Program-made: the position numbers and the translations under genes
DNA from: a virus
Reading direction: 5' to 3' (one strand)
Length of the DNA stretch: 58,790 nucleotides
IMG/VR virus record: IMGVR_UViG_3300046028_008523
Coordinates: 1 to 58,790 of that record
The notes under the pieces: generated by a model
Told to the model about the DNA's origin: nothing
The model's input: the letters and a program-made list of their open reading frames with translations, nothing else
Databases searched by the model: none
Shown: positions 31,728-42,700 of the stretch, one piece after another
How the letters are laid out: each line of letters starts with the position of its first letter
How positions within the stretch are numbered: position 1 is the first letter of the stretch

Positions 31728-32205
31728 ATTGGGAGTACCGCAGAACTACATTATCAACACCTACTTAGGTAACTCAGAATATGAAAGTAACGAGGATTGG
31801 GGAAATTTCTTTTACGTAGAATTACGTGAGGACACCCCCACTATCTTACTGTCTAAAGCAAGAATTAATGAAGCATACCAACATGAATACGATACCTTAA
31901 CAGGATCTATCATGCTAATATTTAGAATATCGGACTACCAAAAAGACCACATAGTTACTCCTTTTATTAAAGGCAAGTACTCTGAAATTGATCGCGCTTA
32001 TGTTCGAGAACACTTCTCTCAATATATACAAGGCCAGCTATCATTCGATTATAGAATCCTCACCAAAGATAAATATACCCCCTCAAGATTTATCCTTATC
32101 CGAGATTACTGGAAACGTCAGATTGGAATAGCGCTTCCTGAAGATGCTGAGATCTGGAGTATCCCGAGTAAGGAAGATGAAATATATTTGCACTTATCAC
32201 TTTAA
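31720..32205 (+). CDS. Hypothetical protein
   Basis: 161 residues from ATG 31720, within the end of the exonuclease gene; earlier in-frame methionines lie deeper inside it. Alternating strands and helices with many Tyr and Asp. No family recognised. Confidence 0.65.
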   Translation: MLKLGVPQNYIINTYLGNSEYESNEDWGNFFYVELREDTPTILLSKARINEAYQHEYDTLTGSIMLIFRISDYQKDHIVTPFIKGKYSEIDRAYVREHFSQYIQGQLSFDYRILTKDKYTPSRFILIRDYWKRQIGIALPEDAEIWSIPSKEDEIYLHLSL

Positions 32206-32217
32206 ATTTTATATAAC

Positions 32218-32376
32218 ATGCGTTCTAAAAAAGGTCAGCTCACTAACACACAGATGAAGAATTCACTTAAAGCACAAGGCTTTACTAACACTAAGAAATC
32301 CTCATTGGGTTTTCAAAAGTGGGTACACGCAGATGGAAAGACTCTATTAGTAAATGGAATTCAGATCCTTAAGTAA
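32218..32376 (+). CDS. Small basic protein
   Basis: A 52-codon gene with a basic N-terminus (RSKKGQL) and a compact beta-rich C-terminus (SLGFQKWVHADGKTLLVNG). Composition is coherent and it lies 12 bases after the previous stop and directly before a strong terminator. It is the last gene of the plus-strand operon. Confidence 0.6.
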   Translation: MRSKKGQLTNTQMKNSLKAQGFTNTKKSSLGFQKWVHADGKTLLVNGIQILK

Positions 32377-32396
32377 ATAATCGAGATTAAACACAA

Positions 32397-32436
32397 AAGG
32401 GGGTACTTCGCTATGAAGTACCCCCTTATTTTTTTC
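32397..32436. terminator. Bidirectional terminator between converging operons
   Basis: GGGGGTACTTC (32399-32409) pairs perfectly with GAAGTACCCCC (32415-32425), loop GCTAT, extended by AA/TT. On the plus strand it is followed by TTATTTTTTTCC; on the minus strand by TTTTGTGTTT. It stops the plus-strand replication operon and the minus-strand virion operon. Confidence 0.9.
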
Positions 32437-32443
32437 CTAACGC

Positions 32444-35400
32444 TTAATAAGTTCTCACATCCAAAAACTGTTGAAAGTAAGAATCATTTTCCATCTTAGA
32501 ATATAAATCGTGATATGCAGAAATAAAAGGAATACTTCTCTGAAGATCTTTACTCCCTCGGAAATTACCGTCTCGTGTTAATGCTTTATCATCCATACCA
32601 ACTGTGTACATAAGCACACTCCAAAAAAACTTAGAAGATGAATCTAACATTGCAATTGACTTCTTAGCTGTAACTGGAGCTGAAAGATTAATCGCATTCT
32701 TAAGAATCTCTATTGGAGAAACATACGAACCAAAATCATCAGTGATCCGGTAGAACATTTTCTTAGTAGTGTCTTTATCGTCATCATCCCACATACTCTT
32801 ACCTGCAAGTATCATAAAGAAGTAGAGTGCTGAAGTAATGGCAAAGTCTTTAAGATCTTCTTTCTGTTGCTCAGAAAGCTTATCCCAATCGTAAGACTCA
32901 TCAAACTGAAAACCAAAGAACTCACGTATTTTAGAACCTTTATCTCCTGGAGTAGAATTTTGTATAGCTAACCTATTAAAAAGTAAACCTAACAACATTC
33001 TCCAACGGCCTTCTACAATAGATGCATCCCACTTAAGTATCTCCTTACCGTGGATATCAACTTCCTTCTTAAAAAAGCCTTCTCCTTGTCTCGTTCCACG
33101 CGATGCCCAAACATTTTTAAGTATTGAAGGAAGATAACGTTTTAACTGCATCATAAGTTCACCAAGTATATAATACTCAGCAGCTACTCTTTCATCTAAC
33201 CTATAACCTCCATGAATCTTCTCATAAAGAAATTTCATAGCATTTACTTCTTCTATTTCTAAGCCCAGTACTTCCTTATACGAAGGTTTGTCTGAGAAAT
33301 TAGAGGTGCTACGCTGTCCACGAGATCCTCCTTGGTAAGTAATATTGCCATCTACAACTTCATAAGCATCCCACATTGAGATCTCGTTACCATTCTTATC
33401 TACAGTTTTCATAGCTTTTAGTTGCGCTATAAACATAGAAGTCGCAAGTACTTCTTCAGGTAAAGAGTGAAAAAGTGTTAAAGTTTTAGTAGTGAATAAA
33501 TTATTGTTAGCTGTCAACATTTCATTCTTAGATGAGTACCAATCCACATTATCAGGCATATATCCAAATTGTTCCATGAGTAACCAACCTTTAGTGGTGC
33601 GAAAGTTACCTGTAAATGCATCTCGACCAAACATGCCAATTGCTTCAGCATATCCTTCTCGAAGATGAGAAAGACCAAAAGACGCATTGCCTACCTTAGA
33701 ACCAAAAGAGTTACGAGCTGCTTCTTTAAGAGTTACAAGATTAGCAAACACAGCGTTTACAGAACCTGAAACAGGTTTTAACCACATAGTAACTCCACTA
33801 AAATAAGATTTAACTGAACGAAGAAACTTAACTCCACTAAACTGTTTATAACCTTCTTCTGTTACTTTGCCAAACGAACGGCCACTAAAATCAATTCCTG
33901 TAGATTTCTTACCTAAAATATGAAGATTAACTGAGTCTTCTATATATGCTTCAAGTCTTGGCTTTTCTGCACCATTTTCCATTCGCTTATTAAAGTCAAG
34001 ATATAACTTAAGACCTAACCCATAAGCATAAACCTCATCCATATGAAGCTTGTAAAAGTTCTGTTTTACAAAGTTATCTAACGAAAGCTCAAGGTTCAGT
34101 GTGTAGGCTTGTTGATCCATGATATGATCATTATCTAAATACTTCATAGGAATAGCTTCACGAGAAGCATCCCACTTGTCAAACACCATTTCGTAGTAAT
34201 ACGTGAAAGTACGATTGTAGATAAACTTTAACGTTTCTTTAGAGAAAGTGCTGTACCTTCTAGCTACATCATATAACTGAGGAGCATACTTAGGAAAGAA
34301 TCCTTTATAGTAAGCAAACTCAGGACGAGAAGAGTTGGAGTACTTACCATTAAACAGGTCAAGGTTGGTCACATTAAGTTTGCGGCCAGCGCGCTCTGTA
34401 AATGTAACTACTCGATTAGCTAGTGCAGTGTTGCCTTTAGGAATATTCTCATAGTTAGCTAACTTGTCGTTAAAGAACATCTCAACAGAGTTGTTTACAA
34501 AGTTTAAAAAGTTCTGTTGCGCCTGAGAAAAACTCTTAAACTCAGAGTCATCAGCATGATATAACCGAGTTCCTTTATATGCCCATTCGAAAAGCTTTGT
34601 GCGATCTATTCCACCTATTACTTTAGAGTACGGCTTACCTGTACGCTCTTCTATTAGCGGGTTCAGTACATCATCAAAAGCAGCTCTCCACTTACCATGC
34701 GCTGTTCTAGCATGCTGTTTCTTTTCAGAAAGTATCGAGTAATAAGCCTTGATATAAGGATTAGTAGAAGCTGTATTAGTTCCCATCCAACGATCCATCC
34801 AACCCATATCAGTATCCCAAGACTTGAGATCCATTTCAGGATCTCTCTTTAACTCGTTAATCTCTTTAATAAGCTCAGCTATCTGCACATATCTCTCCTT
34901 ACCTGAGTGCTTACCTACTGTTATGTTCTTATATAGATTAGTATCAAACATAACTAAAGATTGAAGTTCTAACATCTTAAGTTTAAGCACTTCTCCAGCT
35001 TCCTTGTTACCATACTTGTTAGCAGAGACATAGTTATATGTGGCTGTATCAAATATAGAAGGGGAAGCTTCTAACATAGCTTTGTAAGTAGAAGGACGCT
35101 CAGCCTGTAAATACGACTTAATCATCTTAAGGTAAGCGGGTGTGTTGATGAATCGTGCAGAGTCTATCTCATCTATATTGTAACGATTAGTTACGTGCAC
35201 CACTTCCAAATTCTTAAATCGCGCTTTAGGATTGTTCAGCTTAATCATCATAGCGTATAGCATGATCTGAAGCTTAGCCTTGTTACGAGGGTTTACGAAG
35301 ATATCAGCATCTCCAGCTCTTCCATATTTAAAGAAATCAAGTTCAAAGTTTCTATCAAAATGCTTACCTGTCTTTAAATCAAACACACTAAAGATATCTC

Positions 35401-36754
35401 CACCATGATCTATTACTAAGTCAGGTGTTCCTCCCACATTCATAATCTTACTTACCATAGAAGGTTCCGCAATAAGCTTATCAGTTCGTAATGAAGGATT
35501 ATCGTTATATGCATTTGTGCCTGTTCGACCAATAATACGCTTTATTGCTTCAGCATCTAACCAATCAAATTCTTTAGGCGCAATACCTGATACCGAATAC
35601 ATCTCAGATAAACCCGTGTTATCACCAGAAATAAAGTTAGAAATAATTTTGTGAAAGATTATTCCTTTGTACTTACCTATCTCATAGGTCTCATCTACTA
35701 ATCGTTTATATGTTTCATAATCTACTGCAGTAACGAACTGAGAGAACTTCTTCTTTTCAGTCTTGTCAGTATCTTTCCAAAAGTTATCAGCTTGACGAGT
35801 TCCGAAAGTATCCACAAGAGTAAATGGTTTATGTTGCATAGCAGGCATAAACTCATTAGTCACTGTCTGGTATTCTTCACCATCCATTGTATACACCTGT
35901 TTAATCTCATCTTTAACTGCATTAGACAACACAGAGTAAGAGGGAGAAACGGGGTACTTAAGAGTAAGGAAATCTCTGAATGCTTTTACATCTTCAGGAG
36001 TGCCAATAAAATGTACCTGCTCTGGTTCATGTACTGCAATCTCATCGTACTCATCATTGTATACACCATCATATCCTTGATCCTTACCTAATGATGGGAG
36101 TATGTGTTTAGATCTCTGCTCTCTGAAATCGTCCATAATAGCAGGAAAATCATTAGACTTAGAAGTGAGAAGGTTCTTTATATTCACTAAGAATAGCCCA
36201 GGTTCTCCATATTCACTAACAGTACTTTCATAACCAAGACCAAAATAAAAACCAGCTCCTGAAGGGTATAGTCCTGAATACCCAGACAAACCTATAGCAC
36301 TCTTGTCAAACTTCTTAGGTTGCTTTAAATATTCTTCCAGACTTTGTAATCTTTGCAGATCGAATCCTTCTAAAGTACCTTGTTGTTTTTGTAATCTGAG
36401 ACTTTCTAATTCTCCATTACGAACATCCATGTATTCTGGAAATTGCGTATTAATTTGCCCAGCATGATAAACAATATCTTTAATCGCTGATTTAGGGAAA
36501 ATAGAATTTAAGTAAGCTGCATATTCTTGCTGGTTACCAACAGTACTTAACTGTGGATATTTTCTAAAGGCTATATCAACTCCTGAAATTGAGGGGGCCG
36601 AAGCCCCTACTATCTCATTCGCATTTGGAAAATGATCCGCATTATTCTTATCCTGCCAGATAGCAACCTTAGCAGATAACAATGGTACTGAAAGGCCAGT
36701 TTGTTCTTGGAGGGCCTTAAACTCCGGATTATTAATATTTACGCATTTAGCCAT
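32444..36754 (-). CDS. Virion polyvalent protein with ART-like and nuclease domains
   Basis: 1436 residues, last gene of the minus-strand operon; its ATG overlaps the end of the giant gene (ATGGCTAA). Residues about 90-260 resemble an ADP-ribosyltransferase-type domain of polyvalent proteins (IVYHAG, GAGFYFGLG, YGEPGLFLVNI, QGYDGVY, EPEQVHFIG). Residues about 365-520 form a PD-(D/E)XK nuclease of RecB type: GTPDLVI (441), FDLKTG (458), LQIMLYAMMI. The remaining 900 residues are not recognised. Long multi-domain proteins like this are packaged and injected in crAss-like phages; that localisation is inferred from the family. Confidence 0.75.
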   Translation of the reverse strand: MAKCVNINNPEFKALQEQTGLSVPLLSAKVAIWQDKNNADHFPNANEIVGASAPSISGVDIAFRKYPQLSTVGNQQEYAAYLNSIFPKSAIKDIVYHAGQINTQFPEYMDVRNGELESLRLQKQQGTLEGFDLQRLQSLEEYLKQPKKFDKSAIGLSGYSGLYPSGAGFYFGLGYESTVSEYGEPGLFLVNIKNLLTSKSNDFPAIMDDFREQRSKHILPSLGKDQGYDGVYNDEYDEIAVHEPEQVHFIGTPEDVKAFRDFLTLKYPVSPSYSVLSNAVKDEIKQVYTMDGEEYQTVTNEFMPAMQHKPFTLVDTFGTRQADNFWKDTDKTEKKKFSQFVTAVDYETYKRLVDETYEIGKYKGIIFHKIISNFISGDNTGLSEMYSVSGIAPKEFDWLDAEAIKRIIGRTGTNAYNDNPSLRTDKLIAEPSMVSKIMNVGGTPDLVIDHGGDIFSVFDLKTGKHFDRNFELDFFKYGRAGDADIFVNPRNKAKLQIMLYAMMIKLNNPKARFKNLEVVHVTNRYNIDEIDSARFINTPAYLKMIKSYLQAERPSTYKAMLEASPSIFDTATYNYVSANKYGNKEAGEVLKLKMLELQSLVMFDTNLYKNITVGKHSGKERYVQIAELIKEINELKRDPEMDLKSWDTDMGWMDRWMGTNTASTNPYIKAYYSILSEKKQHARTAHGKWRAAFDDVLNPLIEERTGKPYSKVIGGIDRTKLFEWAYKGTRLYHADDSEFKSFSQAQQNFLNFVNNSVEMFFNDKLANYENIPKGNTALANRVVTFTERAGRKLNVTNLDLFNGKYSNSSRPEFAYYKGFFPKYAPQLYDVARRYSTFSKETLKFIYNRTFTYYYEMVFDKWDASREAIPMKYLDNDHIMDQQAYTLNLELSLDNFVKQNFYKLHMDEVYAYGLGLKLYLDFNKRMENGAEKPRLEAYIEDSVNLHILGKKSTGIDFSGRSFGKVTEEGYKQFSGVKFLRSVKSYFSGVTMWLKPVSGSVNAVFANLVTLKEAARNSFGSKVGNASFGLSHLREGYAEAIGMFGRDAFTGNFRTTKGWLLMEQFGYMPDNVDWYSSKNEMLTANNNLFTTKTLTLFHSLPEEVLATSMFIAQLKAMKTVDKNGNEISMWDAYEVVDGNITYQGGSRGQRSTSNFSDKPSYKEVLGLEIEEVNAMKFLYEKIHGGYRLDERVAAEYYILGELMMQLKRYLPSILKNVWASRGTRQGEGFFKKEVDIHGKEILKWDASIVEGRWRMLLGLLFNRLAIQNSTPGDKGSKIREFFGFQFDESYDWDKLSEQQKEDLKDFAITSALYFFMILAGKSMWDDDDKDTTKKMFYRITDDFGSYVSPIEILKNAINLSAPVTAKKSIAMLDSSSKFFWSVLMYTVGMDDKALTRDGNFRGSKDLQRSIPFISAYHDLYSKMENDSYFQQFLDVRTY

Positions 36755-39700
36755 TGCAATCTAATAATTTTTGTTGCTCTTCTGGACTGTATTGTGAAAA
36801 TTCCTCAAGACTTAAACCGAAGGCTCTTAACACGTTATCTACTGACTTAGGTACTCCGTCTTCATCCCAATCAGATAATACTGCTGTATCGGAGATGTCT
36901 TGAAACTTTATGATAATACCTGAACCTGTTGGGTTCTTAGTAACGCTTCCTACTTGTACTTTCCTACGTAATGAGCGATCATAGTTATAACTAGGAGTTA
37001 TAAAAATTATATCATCCTTTTTAACTCCGTTAATTAATTTAGAGTAAGTAAGTGCAGTAGTTGGAGACTCTTGAACTGTATGAACAGTAAGTTCTGTAGG
37101 AGTAAAGTTTGTTGCTATATTGTAGTTATCAGGAGTTTCTGTATAATAAACATCATTTATATTTCCCACTTTCTGGTAATACCCGTAATCTGGGGTAAAA
37201 AGAACAAGCTTAAACACAGTAGTTTTTTGCTTGTATGTATCCTTAATGTAAGGTGGGAAAGCTTTGGCTTCTCCTTTATCGTTCTTCTCAGGAGTAAACC
37301 TTTTATCAAAGAACACCTTAATACGAGTATCCGTGTTAGGTAATGTTATTATTTCATAACCAGCATCTATAGCTTTAGCCTGTGTAACTGGATCATATGG
37401 AATGAACGAAGCAGATCTATCGTAATAGATCTTAGGTAGCCTATTTGCATTTGTAATTACGTTAAACAACGCAAAGTGATTAAGCTGCGCACCTGTAACA
37501 CCTTCAGAAGCGTTTGTCAACTTAGTTACATATCTATCTATAACGTTTTTAAACATTGTAGATGGAATATATGCTGCGTAAGAAGAGGATGAGTTGTCCA
37601 AGCCAAGATTAAGTAGTGCGTACACTAAAAGATCTCGTTGTATTGGAGATACCTTAGACGAATCAAGAACTAAGGATCTTGTAACTTCACCATTGATGAT
37701 TGTATACTGGTTAAGTTGTTTAAAACCTAATGCAAGTTTAGCAATATCTTCTGGTTGAATACCTATACCTGCTCTAAAACTAAGTGTACGAACTTTCTGA
37801 TCATTAAACTGTATAGAAAGCGTGTTTAAGAATTCGTTACGTTCACCTAATGGGTGAGTTCTGTCATAAGCTTGTAACTTCTGAATAAACGTAGCAACTT
37901 CATCATTAAATGTTCTTTGTTTAGAAAGTACATATGAACCTCCATCAGAAAGAGTAACTGCTTTAGGAGTTACTAAGGAAAGCCTCGACTTGATTAACGG
38001 GTCAGAAGCTAGCAGGTAATTAGAGAATGCACGGCGAATTTTAACATACTCTTCTCCAGTTTCATCTGCAGAGTTAAGCGTTACTGCTTTGTAAACTTCT
38101 TTAGACATATGTATCATAGGATCAGAGTGGAGTGACCACTTGTCTTTAATAAAGGAAATCAGATCCGTGTTTACTTCGTAAGCAGCTTTTAAATGTGCCG
38201 CAGAGTTGAACATGTTAGGAATAATGAATGAGAAGTCTTGACGAGACTTAAGTACTCCATCTTTATATGTACCTATCTTAGCTTCTAGCAACTCTTGGTT
38301 CTTAAAGATATTCTGAACAAACACTTCCTGCTCTTTAACAATGTTAAGGAACGTAGATAATGATCTCATATCCCCACCAATCTTAAAGCCTTTAGCGAAA
38401 AGATGAACCGCAGCTGCAGTGATTTCATCATTAGGAGTTGTTATATTATTTTTCAGATCTTCGAGAGACAACACCTTAGTACTTACTGGGTACTTCTTTA
38501 AAAGATCAGCTACAAACGTACTAGCGTTCTTAACTTTAGATTTAGTTAATGGTTTGAATACATCTTGATATAATAACGCAATTATAGCTTCCATTGGCAT
38601 ACCTGTAGAAACAAGTCCTACTACTGCATTACCTATGTTCTGGTTAATACCAGCGCGATATAAATAACCAAGTTTCAAGTTATCTATCGCAGCATTAGTA
38701 AGTGTATCAAGAACTTGAGTAACTAAGTATTTGCCTTCAGCATCTTTAGTAGCGATCCTATCAAACAGTGTATCTTCTCCGTTTATATTGAAGCGATAGC
38801 GAGTATCATAATTTAGAACCGGTGAACGGTACTCTTTAAACTCGAAAGTTTTATAATAGTCGTCCTTAGCTTTCTGTAAATTATCTATCTGTTTATTAAG
38901 CGCAGTTTTCTTATCAGCATCAGAAGTCATCAATAACTCTTGTTGAAGTTCTCCAATAGAAATATAAATTTTATTTAAAGTTTCCTCCGCACCAGCAGTA
39001 GCTAAGTAACCAAATGATTTAGCTGCATTAGCAAAGGCACCAGTTAATACAACACCAGCTGTAAGCATTTCGAATGCTTGAAACTCATCTTCTAAGTTAG
39101 TTAAATCTAAGTCCTTACCTTGTTGAAACTGTTTGTAGAAATCATCATCAATGATGTCTGTAAGAGCAGTAAAGGCAATTGGGGTAGTCATACGATACTT
39201 ATTGTTCTCGTCCGTAATAACATCTAACATAGTCTCTGTGACAGAGTTCTTAAGGTACTTAGCTTTGAGAGACTTGAGAGATTTAATACTTTTAGAAATT
39301 AATCCTCCAAACCCAGCTTTTAACTCCTCTTGTAGAGAACCTTCTAAGCTTTCTAGTGCAGCTAAGTTATATTTGATATAGTTTAGGTATTCTTTAGATA
39401 AAGAATACTTGTTGTTTACAACCTCATAACCTACTGGAGTATCGGCATTAGTATTTATCATCACATCTTCAGTAGAAACTATCTCAGTTATAAACTTAAG
39501 AACTGTCTCGAGATAAGGAATAAATGAAGGATTTAAGGTTGAGAAGTCTTCAATCTTAGTAATCATTTCTGAAAACGCACTTAATACAGTAGGTTCCATA
39601 ATTTTATCTGGACCCATTACTATGTGATTACGTTTCATCCAAGATTTACGGAATGTAGCTTCATTAGGAGCTTTAGAAGCTATGAACGCCTCTTGGAACT

Positions 39701-42700
39701 TACGTTCTAACTCAAGTCCACTATCAGTAGTAGCTGTAGCAACTTCTACGGATAACTTAAATTGTTCTTTAAACGTACGCTTTAATTCCTGCAGTTTTAA
39801 TATGTCTTCTTGACTTTCAAGTGTATCTTCTAAACTTTTTAACTCATTAAACACTTGTCCAAGTTTAGATATAAGTCCTGTTAACACAATTCCATCTACA
39901 TAAGAAGCTTCAGAAATGCTTACAGTCTCACGCATAATTACAAAGAGACTATCTACGTCAAAGTCACTACCATGAATAGGCACTAACTCTTTAGGAGCTA
40001 TAATCACGTTTGTTTTACCACCAGGATATGTGTCTACAATACGAAATGCAATTGCAGAGTGGAGTTCAGTAGAAGGAATACGAAATGCCATACCATCAGG
40101 CATAGTATAAATACTCTGGCCGTTCTTAAGCGCCACACGCTGTTCTGTAGTAAGTAACTCAGCAGGAACTACAACTTCAGCTACTAACATTTTTCTCCCA
40201 TTTACTTCTTCATACTTGTAAGTAAGCGCATCTAGATTTGTTTTGTTAGTTGCAACTATATCTGTTCCTGTATCCCAAGACACACCTTCTGCTGTTTGAA
40301 GTACAAGCTTACCACCTTTAAACTTAATCTTGGTAGTAGATTTTCCTAAACCAGAAGCAAGTGCAATGATACCTTTCTTCTCAAGAATTGGGTGATTATG
40401 GTTTACACCATTATATATAAGGTCAAGAGCTCTTTCAGATCCTGAACCTCCCAAGTTCTTAGCTAAGTATTTATTCAACCCTTCTTTAGTTAAAGTATCG
40501 AAGAACTCTTTCTTACCATCGTTTATTAACTCTGCTATCAAATCATACACCTGTCTTGCTGCAACTTGTGTATTCTCGTAAGCAGGATTCTTAAGCTTGT
40601 CTCCATATACATTTAAGAAGTACATCAACTGAGAGTAAACTGAAACATCTTTCTCTACGTCTGTAGTAGCATTGAACTGTAACCGATAATTGTGATTAGA
40701 TAGCGTAAGAGATGGCAGTACTGGCGCAGAATCATATGCATCTGCAAAATCACTTAACATTCCAACAGCTCCTATTCCTTCTAAAGAAGATAAATCAGTA
40801 TCCTTGCCAGCTACTTTTTTCATAATATTAGCCATCGTAGGATATTTCAAAGGCACACCTTCTTCAGAATATAAAATAGGCAATCCAACTTTGACAGCGG
40901 ATCTAAAGACAGCTTCATCATTACCCTGACTCTCCATCACTTCTCGTAACCTTGCAAGATACTTAAACTTAGCACATAACTCGTCAGTAAGGACTACTGT
41001 AGAGTTTTTAACATACCGAGCGATTGAAGTACTCATTACAGGGTTACCATCTTTATCATTGAAAGTATGTGGGTCTATACCGAAGTACACAGGCTTGTGG
41101 ACATTACCTAATGTCCAAGATTTCTCAAAGCCTTTAGAAAGATCTGCTAAGCGAGCAGGAGTCATAAACCCTTGCGCATCTGTAGACTCAAACTCATCAC
41201 CAAAAAATGTCATAAAGTTTTCGAACTCTTCTTTCTCATTCTCAGGTACTACGCCGCCGAAGAACAGCTCTGCAAACTTAGCTCGTGTAGTTTCTAATCC
41301 GACTACTGTATCAGCAAGGATAGCAAGTTTGTAGGTCTCTTTCATACCTATTATTGGGTCAACTAACCCACGAATACCAGGAGCTTTTGTCCCAGCAAAA
41401 CGTTTAATAATCATATCTACAGAAGGAAACGCTGAGTAGTCACCTAAATATAATTGATTTAAATGATAAGAGTTAACAGTGTTATTTAAGTAAAAAAGAG
41501 TAAACAATGGTAAAATTAAATTTATATTGCCCTTATCACTAGATTTAAAATTAATAATTTCCTCACCTTTAGTAAAGTCATATTGAATAGTATCTAAAAG
41601 TTCATTAAACTCACCACTAAAGAGGTTCTTTTCTTTTTCAGCGTTTCGTAAAGAAAGCATGGTAGCGATCATTCGTTTATCAAAAGAAGGTTCTAACTCT
41701 TTAATATTGTTCTCTAAGTAAGTAAGCGCTTCTTTCTTTAAGTAATCGTAAGCACGAGCTGCGAGTTCATCAGAAGGAATCTCTCTCCAATTAGGAAACT
41801 CAGTACTTACCTTTAAGCCAACTTTAAAGTTAGCGAATAGATTAGAACTAAGTGACTTCTCATACTTCTCGATATCTATGATACCTCTTTCTAATAGATT
41901 TGCTTTCGCTTTTAAAGAATCAAACATTTCTGCTATACCATATTTTGTCTTGTCCATAGAAAGTAATCCTAAACGAACTAATGGATGCTTAGGAGAGTCT
42001 GAAGGAACAAAAGAAAACTGGTGGTAAGAATTTCCATATTGACGAATGCCGTCTACAAATCCAGTAATAAACTTACGCTGGAAGAAAAAGAACTTGTTCT
42101 CACGTAGGTACTCGGTTGAAGAGCCATTGTCTTTATTCTTAGCGCCAGCATACTCACCTACAGCATAGATTCTATTCGCAGCTCTTTTTGGAGACTGTAT
42201 AAATATATTATGCTTATGTAAGTCGGTAAGTAGGTGATCGGGCACAACTCTAAATTTAGAATTCTTAGTTGATTGTGAGTTGATTAAAGAAGAATCTATA
42301 TCTATAATGTTGTTGAGTACATCATACATAAAGGAAGACTCGTGATACTTATAGAACTTATTACCATTAAGATCGAGTACAGATGGGTTACGAATAAACT
42401 CATCAGATCTAGCCATTGGTTTATTGATCTCAGAGATATAACCATCGACACTCTCTAGCCATTCAGGGAAGTTAAACACCTTAACAGTATCATCTTCAGA
42501 AGTAACAATGTCAGAAGTGACTTTAGCAGTATGGCTAAGCAATCCTTTTATCTTCTCTGCAAGCTCAGCAACCTCCTCATCTTTAATCGTCAGATTATTA
42601 GCTGGAAGATTCAGCATCTTATAGAAATATCGAATAGCCACTTTCTTAGCTTTTGGGTTACTACTTAGTGCAGCCCGTATTGTTGTAGGCTTGCCTTCTG

